Source: Aminobacter ciceronei
Lineage (GTDB): Bacteria; Pseudomonadota; Alphaproteobacteria; Rhizobiales; Rhizobiaceae
Length of the DNA stretch: 38,983 nucleotides
Assembly: GCF_014138625.1 (NCBI RefSeq)
Contig: NZ_JACJHY010000044.1
Span: 1-38,983 of the forward strand
Reading direction: 5' to 3'
Shown one piece after another: positions 7,709 to 15,366 of this stretch (position 1 is its first letter; the number at the start of each line of letters is the position of its first letter). Made by a program: the position numbers and the translations under genes. Below the pieces are notes generated by a model, which worked only from the letters and a program-made list of their open reading frames with translations, did not search any database and was not told the origin of the DNA.

Positions 7709-9910
7709 ATGAGCTTATTAATGGCCGGCGGCGTGCATCTCCCTCCTCTCGGTTCGTCGGGTCATCAGAAAAGAGCGATCCTCATAACCGCCGTTCTTCT
7801 CTCGCTTGGAATAACAGCGGCGCTAGGGGCTGTCGTCAGCGGCGCCATCTATTCCATCGTGAGTACTGCTGATGAACTTGACGAGACAAGGGCAGCTGGC
7901 GCTGCGGCTTCCGCACTGGAGTCGTTGCGTTCGCAGATGGCCGGTACAGTCAGGGACAACGCATTCTGGGACGAGGCTTATCGCCAACTGGCGTCGCCAA
8001 CTCGAGATGCTTGGCTGATCGAGAACTGGGGATTCCCGACCCTGGACTATCCGCTCTATGACATGGCATTGGTGATCGGACCCGACGATAAGCCACTGCT
8101 GAGTTACCGCTATGGCAAAGCAATGGACGTGCAGCCCGGTGAGTTTTTCGACAGCTCCTTGGCTCGCCTCGTAGAGCGTGCGCGCGCTGCCGATGGCCTT
8201 GAAGGAGATGTCCATGCAGCTTTCATAGGAACTATGCACGGGTCAGCGTTAATTGGCGCTGCGCGCATCCGTCCCTTCCTTCAAGGTATTCCGCCGCCGG
8301 GTTCTTACACTCTGATATTTGCGAAGGATCTTGACGCCAAAACGATCAACGGGACTGCTCGAAAATTCAACCTCGGCGGCCTTCAGCTGACTGACAGCGC
8401 CGTGGACGGAACTGTTGCGGCACCTCTAAGAGATGTTGACGGCAATGCTATAGGCTTCCTCAGCCTTCCATCGGAGAAGCCGGGTACACACAGCTACGAA
8501 CGTGTCCGTCCGCTCATTTTTGGAGCGGCTGCCATCCTGCTCCTGCTGATTGTAGGTATTGGCTTGATTGGTCTGCTCTCGGTGCATTCGCTCGCCAACG
8601 AACAGGCCCGCGCGAGACAAAACTCGCTCCACGACCATCTAACCGGTGTGCTCAATCGTCCGGGTTTGTCCGAATATGTCGAAAATCTCGCGCCCGATGT
8701 CTGCCGTTCGGCGATGATCGGTCTGTATCTAGTGGATATTGATGGCTTTAAAGCCATTAACGACGTGTGGGGGCAACAAGTTGGCGATAAACTGCTGGGA
8801 GCAGTCGCAGCACGGTTGGCCCAGGATCTGCCCCTGGGAACAGCGATTTCTCGGCTGGACGGTGACCAGTTCGCGATCGTGTCGTTGATGGATGCACCCG
8901 GCAAAGTCCCCCATTTGCAATCGGCCGTCAGTGACGTGTTCGCAGAACCTTTCAAGATTGGACGACGTGAGATCGAGATCGGTGTCAGTGTTGGCGTGAC
9001 CGAGGCCGCATTGTCACAGGCGAATTTCCACGACTTGTTACGACAAGGCGAAATGGCTCTGCACCAGGCAAAGCATGGTTCAGATGGCGCGACAGTCGTC
9101 TTTCACGCGCAAATGGAAGCCGAACTTATTGAGCAAGCGAAGCTAGAACAACAGTTGGTCGAGGCCTTGGATCGGCGCGAGATCAAGGCCGCATTCCAAC
9201 CGGTCGTAGACGCGCGCAGCGGGGATCTTTGCGGTGTGGAAGCGCTGGCGAGATGGAACAGCGAGAGTGGGCCGATCGCCCCTGATGTGTTCATACCAGT
9301 TGCCGAGAGGGCCGGGCTCATTGGAATACTGGGATCTCAAATCCTGGAAGAAGCCGTAGCGCAGGGCTCACGCTGGCCTGGCTTACATATTGCTGTGAAC
9401 GTGTCCCCCTTGCAGCTCCGAAACCGATATTTCGCTGGAGGCCTAAAGGCCACGCTCGACAAGTTTGGGTTTGAGCCAAACCGCCTGACCATCGAGCTTA
9501 CGGAGGGCGTTCTTATTTCCAATGCCGATCAGGCGAAACGATCAATCTCCGAGATCAAGGCGCTAGGCATCAAGGTTGCTCTCGACGACTTCGGTTCCGG
9601 GTTTGCGAGTATCGGCTCGTTGCGGCAATTTCGCTTTGATCGCGTCAAGTTAGACAAGTCGCTTGTAGCCAATATCGAGCATGATGCTCAGGCTGCGAAA
9701 GTGTTGGATGCCACTATCAAACTGGTGAATGCTCTCGGGGTCCCTGTCACAGTCGAAGGAATTGAGAATCGGCACCAGGCGGAGTTTGCCCGACAGGCCG
9801 GCAGCCATCAATTGCAAGGCTATTGGTTCTCTAAACCTCTGTCGAAGGAGGAACTGGCCGAGCGCTTCCTTAGGCGAGACTGCTTGAGAGAGTTTCGGGT
9901 GGGTGGCTAA
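7709..9910 (+). CDS. CHASE4-GGDEF-EAL protein, probable c-di-GMP phosphodiesterase
   Basis: 733 residues. TM1 about 24-48, periplasmic CHASE4-like domain about 55-255 (VRDNAFWDEAYRQL is typical), TM2 about 268-292, then GGDEF about 305-465 and EAL about 480-720. The GGDEF signature is degenerate (LDGDQF, 383-388) and the RxxD site is absent, so cyclase activity is unlikely. The EAL domain keeps VEALARW (510-516), VNVSPLQL, IELTEG, DDFGSGFAS (626-634), KLDKSL and VEGIEN, so it should hydrolyse c-di-GMP. The dead GGDEF may bind GTP as an allosteric input. A second ATG lies at 7721; neither has a clear ribosome-binding site. Confidence 0.92.
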   Translation: MSLLMAGGVHLPPLGSSGHQKRAILITAVLLSLGITAALGAVVSGAIYSIVSTADELDETRAAGAAASALESLRSQMAGTVRDNAFWDEAYRQLASPTRDAWLIENWGFPTLDYPLYDMALVIGPDDKPLLSYRYGKAMDVQPGEFFDSSLARLVERARAADGLEGDVHAAFIGTMHGSALIGAARIRPFLQGIPPPGSYTLIFAKDLDAKTINGTARKFNLGGLQLTDSAVDGTVAAPLRDVDGNAIGFLSLPSEKPGTHSYERVRPLIFGAAAILLLLIVGIGLIGLLSVHSLANEQARARQNSLHDHLTGVLNRPGLSEYVENLAPDVCRSAMIGLYLVDIDGFKAINDVWGQQVGDKLLGAVAARLAQDLPLGTAISRLDGDQFAIVSLMDAPGKVPHLQSAVSDVFAEPFKIGRREIEIGVSVGVTEAALSQANFHDLLRQGEMALHQAKHGSDGATVVFHAQMEAELIEQAKLEQQLVEALDRREIKAAFQPVVDARSGDLCGVEALARWNSESGPIAPDVFIPVAERAGLIGILGSQILEEAVAQGSRWPGLHIAVNVSPLQLRNRYFAGGLKATLDKFGFEPNRLTIELTEGVLISNADQAKRSISEIKALGIKVALDDFGSGFASIGSLRQFRFDRVKLDKSLVANIEHDAQAAKVLDATIKLVNALGVPVTVEGIENRHQAEFARQAGSHQLQGYWFSKPLSKEELAERFLRRDCLREFRVGG

Positions 9911-10547
9911 GACGCTGTCGCCCATGAGCCGCTAGTATCAATACGGTCAGGCCGACTCTGGGAGTTTGCCGGCCCATGTAGAAGCGTGCTGGCGAGCGCC
10001 GAACGAAGAAGACCCCGCTCCCTAACAGGAGCGGAGCCTTAAATCAGGCCTCGCAGGCAAAGTGTTACTTGTTGGTAGAGCGCGTTAGGGTGGGGTTGGG
10101 GGCGCACGCTCTACATCGCAACCATATCAAAACGTATTTCACCAGCAATAGCTAATACATATCTGACCTCTACATTAGTGCGGAGGCGCACGAAGACACC
10201 AATTAGTCCCGACAGCGAAGTCAGCACCCCGGGCAAATCTGCCGAAATATCCATCAGCTAGAAAATCGAACAAAGCACGCAACACCCAGTGGCCGGTGGC
10301 AAGTCACGGTTGGTGAGGTATGGCATCCCAGAATGCGGCGCCTAAAAATGCACATGCCAGAAGGGCAAAAGTCGGCCCTGCGAAAGCTGCCAGGCAGATA
10401 TCAAGTGCACAAAGCCTGGGTCTTAGCAACCCAAAAGGACGTATTTAGCTTATTTATGCTGGTCTTTTCCAATCTCCTGTATAGGATGAGTCTGGTACAA
10501 CCAATTGGTCTTTCATAGATTATCAGACGTCTTTGAAGGCAGCTCCT
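9911..10547. other. intergenic region with a weak hairpin, no gene
   Basis: A 7-bp stem (CCGCTCC at 10015-10021, GGAGCGG at 10028-10034) with a 6-base loop lies about 105 bases after the EAL gene and lacks a T-run. A 61-codon plus frame at 10333 has no support. Nothing else is recognised. Confidence 0.4.
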
Positions 10548-10883
10548 ATGGATATCAAGACTGACAACTACAGTGTTTGGGCAGAAGGAACCGATCTATA
10601 TTTCAGTGGGGTCATGCGCCTAGAGAACAAGGCAGCTTCGGAGATCACGTCACTGGTACGAGACGTCCTCAACTCCGGGCCACCAGTTCTTACGGTGCAC
10701 CTGTCCGACCTGCAATTCCTCAACTCGCAAGGCAGGAATATCCTGGCAAAATTAGTGATTGAAGCCCGAAATCATCCCCAGGTCCGGATGGTGATTCGGG
10801 GCAACAGCAATATTGCATGGCAGCAAAGGACCCTGCCAAATCTCAAGAGAATATATCCAAGCCTAATGCTGCTTATGGATTGA
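10548..10883 (+). CDS. slr1659-type STAS-like regulator
   Basis: 111 residues from the ATG with GAAGG upstream; a TTG at 10533 would add five residues. It matches the slr1659 family of STAS-like proteins: an N-terminal IKTDNYSV strand, then FSGVMRL, the central LTVHLSDLQFLNSQGRNIL (the STAS-type strand-turn-helix around the usual phospho-acceptor Ser, here S64 or so), MVIRGNSNIAWQ and NLKRIYPSL. Such proteins are small cytosolic switches whose partners are usually signalling proteins. Here the nearest signalling genes are the GGDEF/EAL genes upstream. No kinase or phosphatase partner is next to it, so its role is open. Confidence 0.8.
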   Translation: MDIKTDNYSVWAEGTDLYFSGVMRLENKAASEITSLVRDVLNSGPPVLTVHLSDLQFLNSQGRNILAKLVIEARNHPQVRMVIRGNSNIAWQQRTLPNLKRIYPSLMLLMD

Positions 10884-10969
10884 AAAGTGAAGGCCCGCCG
10901 GAACCTGCCATTGAGCCCTGCGTCCGGCACTCTAACCACCCCATCAACACCACGACGCAGGTTCCTCGA

Positions 10970-11411
10970 TGCCTAGATTCTCGTCCTCGGCAATCCGGAG
11001 GGCGATGTCACCATTGCCGAGTTCTTCGACTACCTAAGTGTCCCGTCCCGGAGACGTTGCCGACGACCGCCATATGCGACGACTGGTCCGGTAGAGGTGG
11101 AGGACAAGCGACAGCACCACACCGAGGACTACGCCCGGCTCGACGCCCAGAAGAGAGTACCGAGGATTGTCGCCGCCATCGCGGAAAATCAGACCCAGCG
11201 GATGATCGAGAAATCGACGAGTGACAGGACGGCGACGATGATCGTCGCCGCCAGCGGCGCCTGCGGAAGGTTCGCCAGCTATGGAGTGAAGAACAACATC
11301 GCCAGCGCGATGCCGACAGCGGTGAAGACGCCGGCCGCGGCGCGTTACCGCGCCGGCGTCGAAATTGACGACCGAGCGAGCGAACCCGCCGGTGACCGGA
11401 TGGCCGAGCAG
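10970..11411 (-). pseudogene. SulP-family anion (sulfate) permease fragment
   Basis: Joining frames on the minus strand gives GHPVTGGFARSVVNFDAGA, an AVGIAL.MLFFTP stretch, AATIIVAVLSLVDFSII, a VEPGVVLGVVLSLVLHLYRTS stretch read in pieces, and HMAVVGNVSGTGH. This is the order seen in the last membrane helices and STAS linker of SulP permeases. At least three frame changes separate the pieces, and a stop lies just before the first. The N-terminal two thirds are missing. Clearly a dead fragment. Plus-strand frames over it are shadows. Confidence 0.75.
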
Positions 11412-11534
11412 TTAGCATCTACCGCTTGGTACTCGATCGTAAGCGTGGCGCGGTCTCTGATGCCAGATAGCCGCATTGTTATGTCTATCGGGCCGCCCCT
11501 TCATTGAAGAAGGATGGCATCGATGGATGACAGG

Positions 11535-11566
11535 AGAATCCTGGTTATTTGGTTAACCAGGATTCT
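11535..11566. repeat. perfect 13-bp inverted repeat
   Basis: AGAATCCTGGTTA (11535-11547) and TAACCAGGATTCT (11554-11566) are perfectly complementary around a 6-base loop. There is no T-run on either side, so a simple terminator is unlikely. It lies between a SulP fragment and unassigned DNA and could be an operator, a folded RNA element or a transposon scar. Confidence 0.6.
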
Positions 11567-12126
11567 GGAGATGTGCGACTCGTTTCGGCGTGCCACTGGC
11601 GCCGGTCATGCTGGCGTTGTAGACATTGCTTAAGCCTGATCCTTGCCGAACATTGGCCGCTGGCCGGTGTTCAGCGGACGGGCTAATAGAGGACACCGGT
11701 GGTTTGCACCGCAGTCGCCCGCGAACGGCTATAGGGCCGTCAGCCGGGTCTGCGCCCTCCAAGCTATCTCGCCCACTTTCGGCGTGCCTCCTCCAGACGT
11801 ACAGCCCCTTCGCGACGACCAATGGCCAACGCCCCTTTCAAAGACAGCTCCGGACGCGCAATCGGGAATGCGGTAGCCAACCCGCGCATCAGAGCTTGAT
11901 CACCGACATCCTTCAGTTGCGCCTCTCCCACGCGCGAGTATCTACTTGAAGCCGCTCCTCCGACCGGACAATCTTCTGAGTTCGGAACCTTGCCAGGAGA
12001 CATCACAGCGGTGTTTTGGCGGCAACTTTCGGATCGCGCGGTGAAGAATTTTCCGAGTCTTTGAAAGCTTCAGCTTATGACTACTTCGAGTTTACGCATA
12101 TCGCCCCGAACGCAGGCGTCGTCGAT
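11567..12126. other. unassigned stretch with an 80-codon minus-strand frame
   Basis: A minus-strand frame (12006 to 11764) starts ATGATG and reads protein-like in part (VGDQALMRGLATAFPIARP, LSLKGALAIGRREG). I do not recognise it and it has no good ribosome-binding site. It may be a fragment of a larger gene, as its neighbours on both sides include decayed genes. Confidence 0.35.
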
Positions 12127-13005
12127 TCAACCCGGCCAATCGTATTTATGGGCAGCCCGAACCATGGCCGCAGTGGCCGGACTGAACTGCCTTCCCGGCA
12201 CGGTTACAAGGGAGATGGTCCGTGTCACAGACGGCTCGACAAGCGGACGCTGCATAAGTTCGGGCAACGTGACAGAGTATTCCGGCATGAAGGCGAAGCC
12301 AATTCTAGCGAGCACCATCGATTGCACCCAATCTTCGCGCTCCGAGCGAAAGCGGGCGTAGAGCTTCACATCGTTCTCCCGACATACATTCATCACCATG
12401 TCCCGCATCTCGCACGACAGGCGGTCAACATAGGGCTCGTCGGAGAGGTCGCTCAATCGGATGACGTTAAACGCCGAAAGCCGGTGGTCGGGCGGAAATA
12501 TGACGACATAGCGTTCCTTGTAGAGTTCCTGAACACGAAAAGAATCACCAAGGCCGTCAAGGGGATTGAGAACGGCCAATTCGAGTTCGCCGTTTTCGAG
12601 ACGGCTTTTCAGATCGCCGACTTTTCCTTCGCTGACCTCAAGGTCTACTCCACGGAATTCCTTCTGAAACCGGGCGAGAAACCGCGACAACTTCATATGG
12701 CCGATGGTTGACATGATGCCAAGGCGAATGGGCACCTGATCCAGAAGCCTAAAATTGTCGGCGAGAGTCCGGGTCGCTTCCGCCTCCTGTATGATGTGCT
12801 GCAGATGCGGTAGAAGCGACCGACCGAACTCACTCAGGAGAACACGCTTTCCTTCCCGGTGGAACAAAGACGCGCCAAGTTCATCTTCGAGGGTCTTTAT
12901 CGCCTTGGTTAAGGCGGGCTGCGACACATTGCATTTGGCGGCCGCCTTAGTGAAGTTCAAAGTCTCTATGGCTGCCAGCACATACCGGACCTGAGACATC
13001 TCCAC
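12127..13005 (-). CDS. LysR-family transcriptional regulator
   Basis: 292 residues from a GTG start chosen because GGGAGGGG lies eight bases upstream; the next codons include an ATG at 12999. The N-terminal winged helix-turn-helix is typical (VRYVLAAIETLNFTKAAAKCNVSQPALTKAIKTLEDELGASLFHRE, seen in pieces), followed by a linker helix and a two-lobed co-inducer domain starting near IRLGIMSTIGHMKLSRFL. It is divergent from the DUF4242 gene at 13150, with a perfect T-N11-A palindrome between them, so it most likely regulates that gene and itself. Two fragments resembling parts of this gene lie at 4169-4432 and 13447-13520. The inducer is unknown. Confidence 0.93.
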   Translation of the reverse strand: MEMSQVRYVLAAIETLNFTKAAAKCNVSQPALTKAIKTLEDELGASLFHREGKRVLLSEFGRSLLPHLQHIIQEAEATRTLADNFRLLDQVPIRLGIMSTIGHMKLSRFLARFQKEFRGVDLEVSEGKVGDLKSRLENGELELAVLNPLDGLGDSFRVQELYKERYVVIFPPDHRLSAFNVIRLSDLSDEPYVDRLSCEMRDMVMNVCRENDVKLYARFRSEREDWVQSMVLARIGFAFMPEYSVTLPELMQRPLVEPSVTRTISLVTVPGRQFSPATAAMVRAAHKYDWPG

Positions 13006-13049
13006 GGGTGACCCCTCCCAAAACTGTTCGGAATGTAATGGTACCATGC

Positions 13050-13076
13050 CGATCCATAGCTGTCGGTTATGGATCG
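13050..13076. promoter_or_regulatory. LysR-type operator (perfect T-N11-A palindrome)
   Basis: CGATCCATA (13050-13058) and TATGGATCG (13068-13076) form a perfect 9-bp inverted repeat with a 9-base spacer. It contains the LysR consensus T-N11-A (T13057, A13069). It lies 45 bases from the LysR start and 74 bases from the DUF4242 start, the usual place for the recognition site of a divergent LysR pair. Confidence 0.75.
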
Positions 13077-13096
13077 ATAAAAAACCAGTTGTTCCC

Positions 13097-13115
13097 ATTG
13101 ACCTACATGCGGTCA
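13097..13115. promoter_or_regulatory. second inverted repeat in the LysR/DUF4242 gap
   Basis: TTGACC (13097-13102) and GGTCAA (13110-13115) form a 6-bp inverted repeat with a 7-base spacer. TTGACC could also serve as a -35 box for the plus-strand gene. It may be the activation half-site or a site for another factor. Confidence 0.4.
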
Positions 13116-13149
13116 ACAATCTCCGCATGGTTCAAAAAAGGAGGATGAA

Positions 13150-13413
13150 ATGAGCGTCTATATGGTGGAACGTGATCTCAAAGGGATCAACATGGAAGCT
13201 CTTGGTGGCGCGCAGAAAGCTGCGATCAGCAAGGCAATCGAGATGTCAGCCGCAGGCACGAAGATCAAGTATCTTCGCTCGACCTTTGCGCCCGAGGACG
13301 GCCGCTGCATGTGCCTTTTCGAAGCCAATTCCGATACCGATGTTAAGCGTCTGAACGACGATGCAGGCCTGCCGTACCACAAGATCGTTCCGGCCCTCGA
13401 TCTAACGCCGTGA
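13150..13413 (+). CDS. DUF4242 (SCO4226-like) protein
   Basis: 87 residues, the usual size for DUF4242. It begins with the family's YMVERDLKGI strand, then a helix (AAISKAIEMSAA), IKYLRSTFAPEDGRCMCLFEA and a C-terminal helix and strand ending GLPYHKIVPALDL, matching a ferredoxin-like fold. A Streptomyces member (SCO4226) binds nickel. Whether this one binds metal is not known from sequence. GGAGGATGA upstream of the ATG is a strong ribosome-binding site. It is divergent from and probably controlled by the LysR gene at 12127-13005. Confidence 0.85.
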   Translation: MSVYMVERDLKGINMEALGGAQKAAISKAIEMSAAGTKIKYLRSTFAPEDGRCMCLFEANSDTDVKRLNDDAGLPYHKIVPALDLTP

Positions 13414-13446
13414 CTGCCGAGCCTGCTCACTAGCGACTAGCGGCAT

Positions 13447-13520
13447 GGGGTAGACCTTGAGGTCAGAGAAGGAAAAGTCGGCGATCCTAAGAGCCGTCCG
13501 AAAGCGGCGAACTCGACAGG
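13447..13520 (+). pseudogene. second LysR fragment (co-inducer domain piece)
   Basis: The translation GVDLEVREGKVGDPKSRP closely matches the intact LysR protein's GVDLEVSEGKVGDLKSRL, and the DNA identity is high. Similarity fades near 13520. It is on the strand opposite to the intact gene and directly downstream of the DUF4242 gene. No start, DNA-binding domain or rest of the gene is present. Confidence 0.7.
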
Positions 13521-13688
13521 TAGCTCGGGGCCTATCAATACCAGTTCGACCAAGCTCAGCAGATGACGCGCATTCACTGGCGACCCTGTCGTATTCTCGT
13601 ATTCTCGCACCGCCGTCGAGCCGGAGAGGCGGACGGCTGCGCAGGTCCGCCGTTAGGTGAGCCAATACGCAAGACCGAAGTATCGGTG

Positions 13689-14699
13689 TTAGGCGACTTG
13701 CACGGCTGGCCGACTGCGGCGCGCAAGCAGCGGCTTTTCGACGAAGCGATAGGAGAGCGTGGCAGCACCGATCGACAGAACGACCACCACGAAAGTTCCG
13801 GAAACCGGGTCCGTGTTTTCGCGAACCGCTCGGACGATTGGGTAGTGCCAGAGGTAGATACCGTACGAGATCGACCCAAGGTATACCAGCGCCCTTGCCG
13901 ACAGCGCAGTGCCGATCGGAGTTTGGTGGCCGCTCACCAACGACATCACCAAAGCCCCCGCCGCCAGATCGATCAGAACGGCGGGCCAAGTCAAGGCATT
14001 GAGCAGTTCCCAATGCAGTAACAGGAAGGCCAGCCCAAGCACGATCATCGAGAAGCGGCTAAGGACCAGCGCCGCGTGTGGGCCGGGACGCCATGGCAGG
14101 ATGGCAACCAGCGACCCCATGATCAGGCCGCTCAGGCGCGTGTCAAACCGATAATACACTTCTTGCCAACTCCCCCAGGCAAGCACCTCACAGATACGCC
14201 ATGCCGACGCCGCCACGAACAACGCCGCAAAAATCCAGGCGACGGAATGTGGTGACAGCCGGCACGTCGCGATCACCACGAGGGGCCAGATCAGATAGTA
14301 GCGCTGCTCGACGGCGAGCGACCATGTGTGGCTGAGCTTGTCCGGCCAGTCCCAAAACGCGAATGAATAATCCGTCAAGTAAAGGCCGGCCAGGGCCACG
14401 TCGCGGAACATGGAGTCTTCCGGAAACAGGGCCGGAGCCACCAAAGCATATGCAGCCAGCATCAGCATAAGCGCCGGGCATAAGCGCAGTGCGCGCCACA
14501 GATAGAACCGGAGCAGATCGATCCGGCCCGTCGCGGCAACCTCGGCCCGCAGAAGCGAGGTGATCAGATAGCCACTCAGCACAAAGAAGACATCGACGCC
14601 GATGAACCCCCCGAAGCCCGGAGGAAACCTGCAATGGAAGAGCAGCACCGCCAGTACCGCCAACGCTCGCAGCCCGTCCAGAGCTGGATTGTACGTCAT
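13689..14699 (-). CDS. acyltransferase-3 (OafA/YrhL-like) membrane protein
   Basis: 336 residues from the ATG preceded by GGCAGGGGG. Integral membrane O-acyltransferase of the family that acetylates lipopolysaccharide, peptidoglycan, capsule or Nod factor sugars. Family marks are present: an N-terminal NPALDGLRALAVLAVLLFH with the catalytic-type histidine, FIGVDVFFVLSGYLIT, RALRLCPAL, HTWSLAVEQRYYLIWPL and a C-terminal YGIYLWHYPI with SYRFVEKPLL. About ten membrane helices. No sugar-polymer genes lie next to it, so the substrate is unknown. The frame is open upstream for another 41 codons from a TTG, which is not a likely start. Confidence 0.92.
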   Translation of the reverse strand: MTYNPALDGLRALAVLAVLLFHCRFPPGFGGFIGVDVFFVLSGYLITSLLRAEVAATGRIDLLRFYLWRALRLCPALMLMLAAYALVAPALFPEDSMFRDVALAGLYLTDYSFAFWDWPDKLSHTWSLAVEQRYYLIWPLVVIATCRLSPHSVAWIFAALFVAASAWRICEVLAWGSWQEVYYRFDTRLSGLIMGSLVAILPWRPGPHAALVLSRFSMIVLGLAFLLLHWELLNALTWPAVLIDLAAGALVMSLVSGHQTPIGTALSARALVYLGSISYGIYLWHYPIVRAVRENTDPVSGTFVVVVLSIGAATLSYRFVEKPLLARRSRPAVQVA

Positions 14700-15046
14700 C
14701 CCCCTGCCCTCGCTACCCATCGGTAATGGTATAGAAGGTCCCGGGAGTCCGCCAGCTTTGTACTCGGCGGCGATCCAGTTGGCGGACAACTCGCCGTTGC
14801 TCAGATAAACGAAACTGATCAAGCCCTTTGCACACTCGCCAAGATGTACAGGAGGTCGAACCGCGCAATGCGAGAGTTGCGCCGCCGCATGAGCATCGGA
14901 TGCACCGTCACCTACTGCCAGCCCAATTGGCCTGTAAGAGTACGCTTTCGGAATTCAAGAACATTAGTCTAGCCGTCGAGCAGGCATAGGACGGGATCGA
15001 CGCTGATATAGATCCTGCCGTCAAAAACGGCGATGCGCCGCTGGCG
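14700..15046. other. region between acyltransferase and IS66, possible LamG-type tail
   Basis: Upstream of the acyltransferase and in its frame, the minus strand encodes YLSNGELSANWIAAEY. This resembles the end of LamG/DUF2341-type modules (SADWIATEY). It may be the remains of a deleted upstream gene. On the same strand a TAG at 14969-14971 ends a frame that would continue through the IS66 target site. Nothing else is seen. Confidence 0.35.
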
Positions 15047-15054
15047 GTCCAAAC
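15047..15054. repeat. 8-bp target-site duplication, left copy
   Basis: GTCCAAAC directly flanks the left terminal repeat of the IS66 element and is repeated exactly at 17866-17873. An 8-bp duplication is the family norm. Confidence 0.92.
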
Positions 15055-15070
15055 GTAACCGCCCGGTTGT
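15055..15070. repeat. IS66 left terminal inverted repeat
   Basis: Perfect 16-bp match to the complement of 17850-17865. The stop codon of the passenger gene (15070-15072) overlaps it by one base. Confidence 0.9.
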
Positions 15071-15366
15071 TACCGCTGAGATTTCGCTTTGATGCGAGCG
15101 ATGAGTTCACCGTCATCGATGAAGGCTTCGAGGAAGTCGTTCCATTCGTCGGCGGTGCGGCGAGCATTGGTCAGTATTTGCTCCAGCTCTTCAATTCCGT
15201 CGCGGGTGAGCGAAGTTATTGCCTCGTCCGGCCCGGTGTAGACGCTGATGCTGCTGCCGTAGCTCAAGTTGTCATCGTTGCTGACGATCGCCTGAAGGAG
15301 TTCGACATCTTCATCGAGCAATTTGGCGACGTAGTCTATGCTGAACACATGGGTCACGGTTGCCAT
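15070..15366 (-). CDS. IS66 passenger protein of unknown function
   Basis: 98 residues from an ATG that overlaps the original tnpC stop (TGATG), suggesting translational coupling. It is acidic and cytosolic, starting MATVTHVFSIDYVAKLLDED, with LLQAIVSNDDNLSYG, TSLTRDGIEELEQIL and LEAFIDDGELIARIK. Similar small proteins are carried at this place by other rhizobial IS66 elements, to my recollection, but no function is known to me. It ends at the terminal repeat. It might regulate transposition or simply be maintained with the element. Confidence 0.8.
   Translation of the reverse strand: MATVTHVFSIDYVAKLLDEDVELLQAIVSNDDNLSYGSSISVYTGPDEAITSLTRDGIEELEQILTNARRTADEWNDFLEAFIDDGELIARIKAKSQR

Noticed and set aside
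10015-10034. 7-bp stem as terminator of the CHASE4 gene
   Set aside because: Too far from the stop codon, short and without a T-run.
10333-10518. 61-codon plus-strand frame before the STAS-like gene
   Set aside because: No domain, no ribosome-binding site and no clear coding pattern.
11097-11507. 136-codon plus-strand frame
   Set aside because: Lies antisense to the SulP fragment; the minus-strand motifs are clear and this frame has none.
12016-12711. 231-codon plus-strand frame
   Set aside because: Antisense shadow of the LysR gene, which has a complete family structure.
13597-13613. Short tandem repeat GTATTCTC twice
   Set aside because: Only two units of eight bases; no reason to see it as more than chance.
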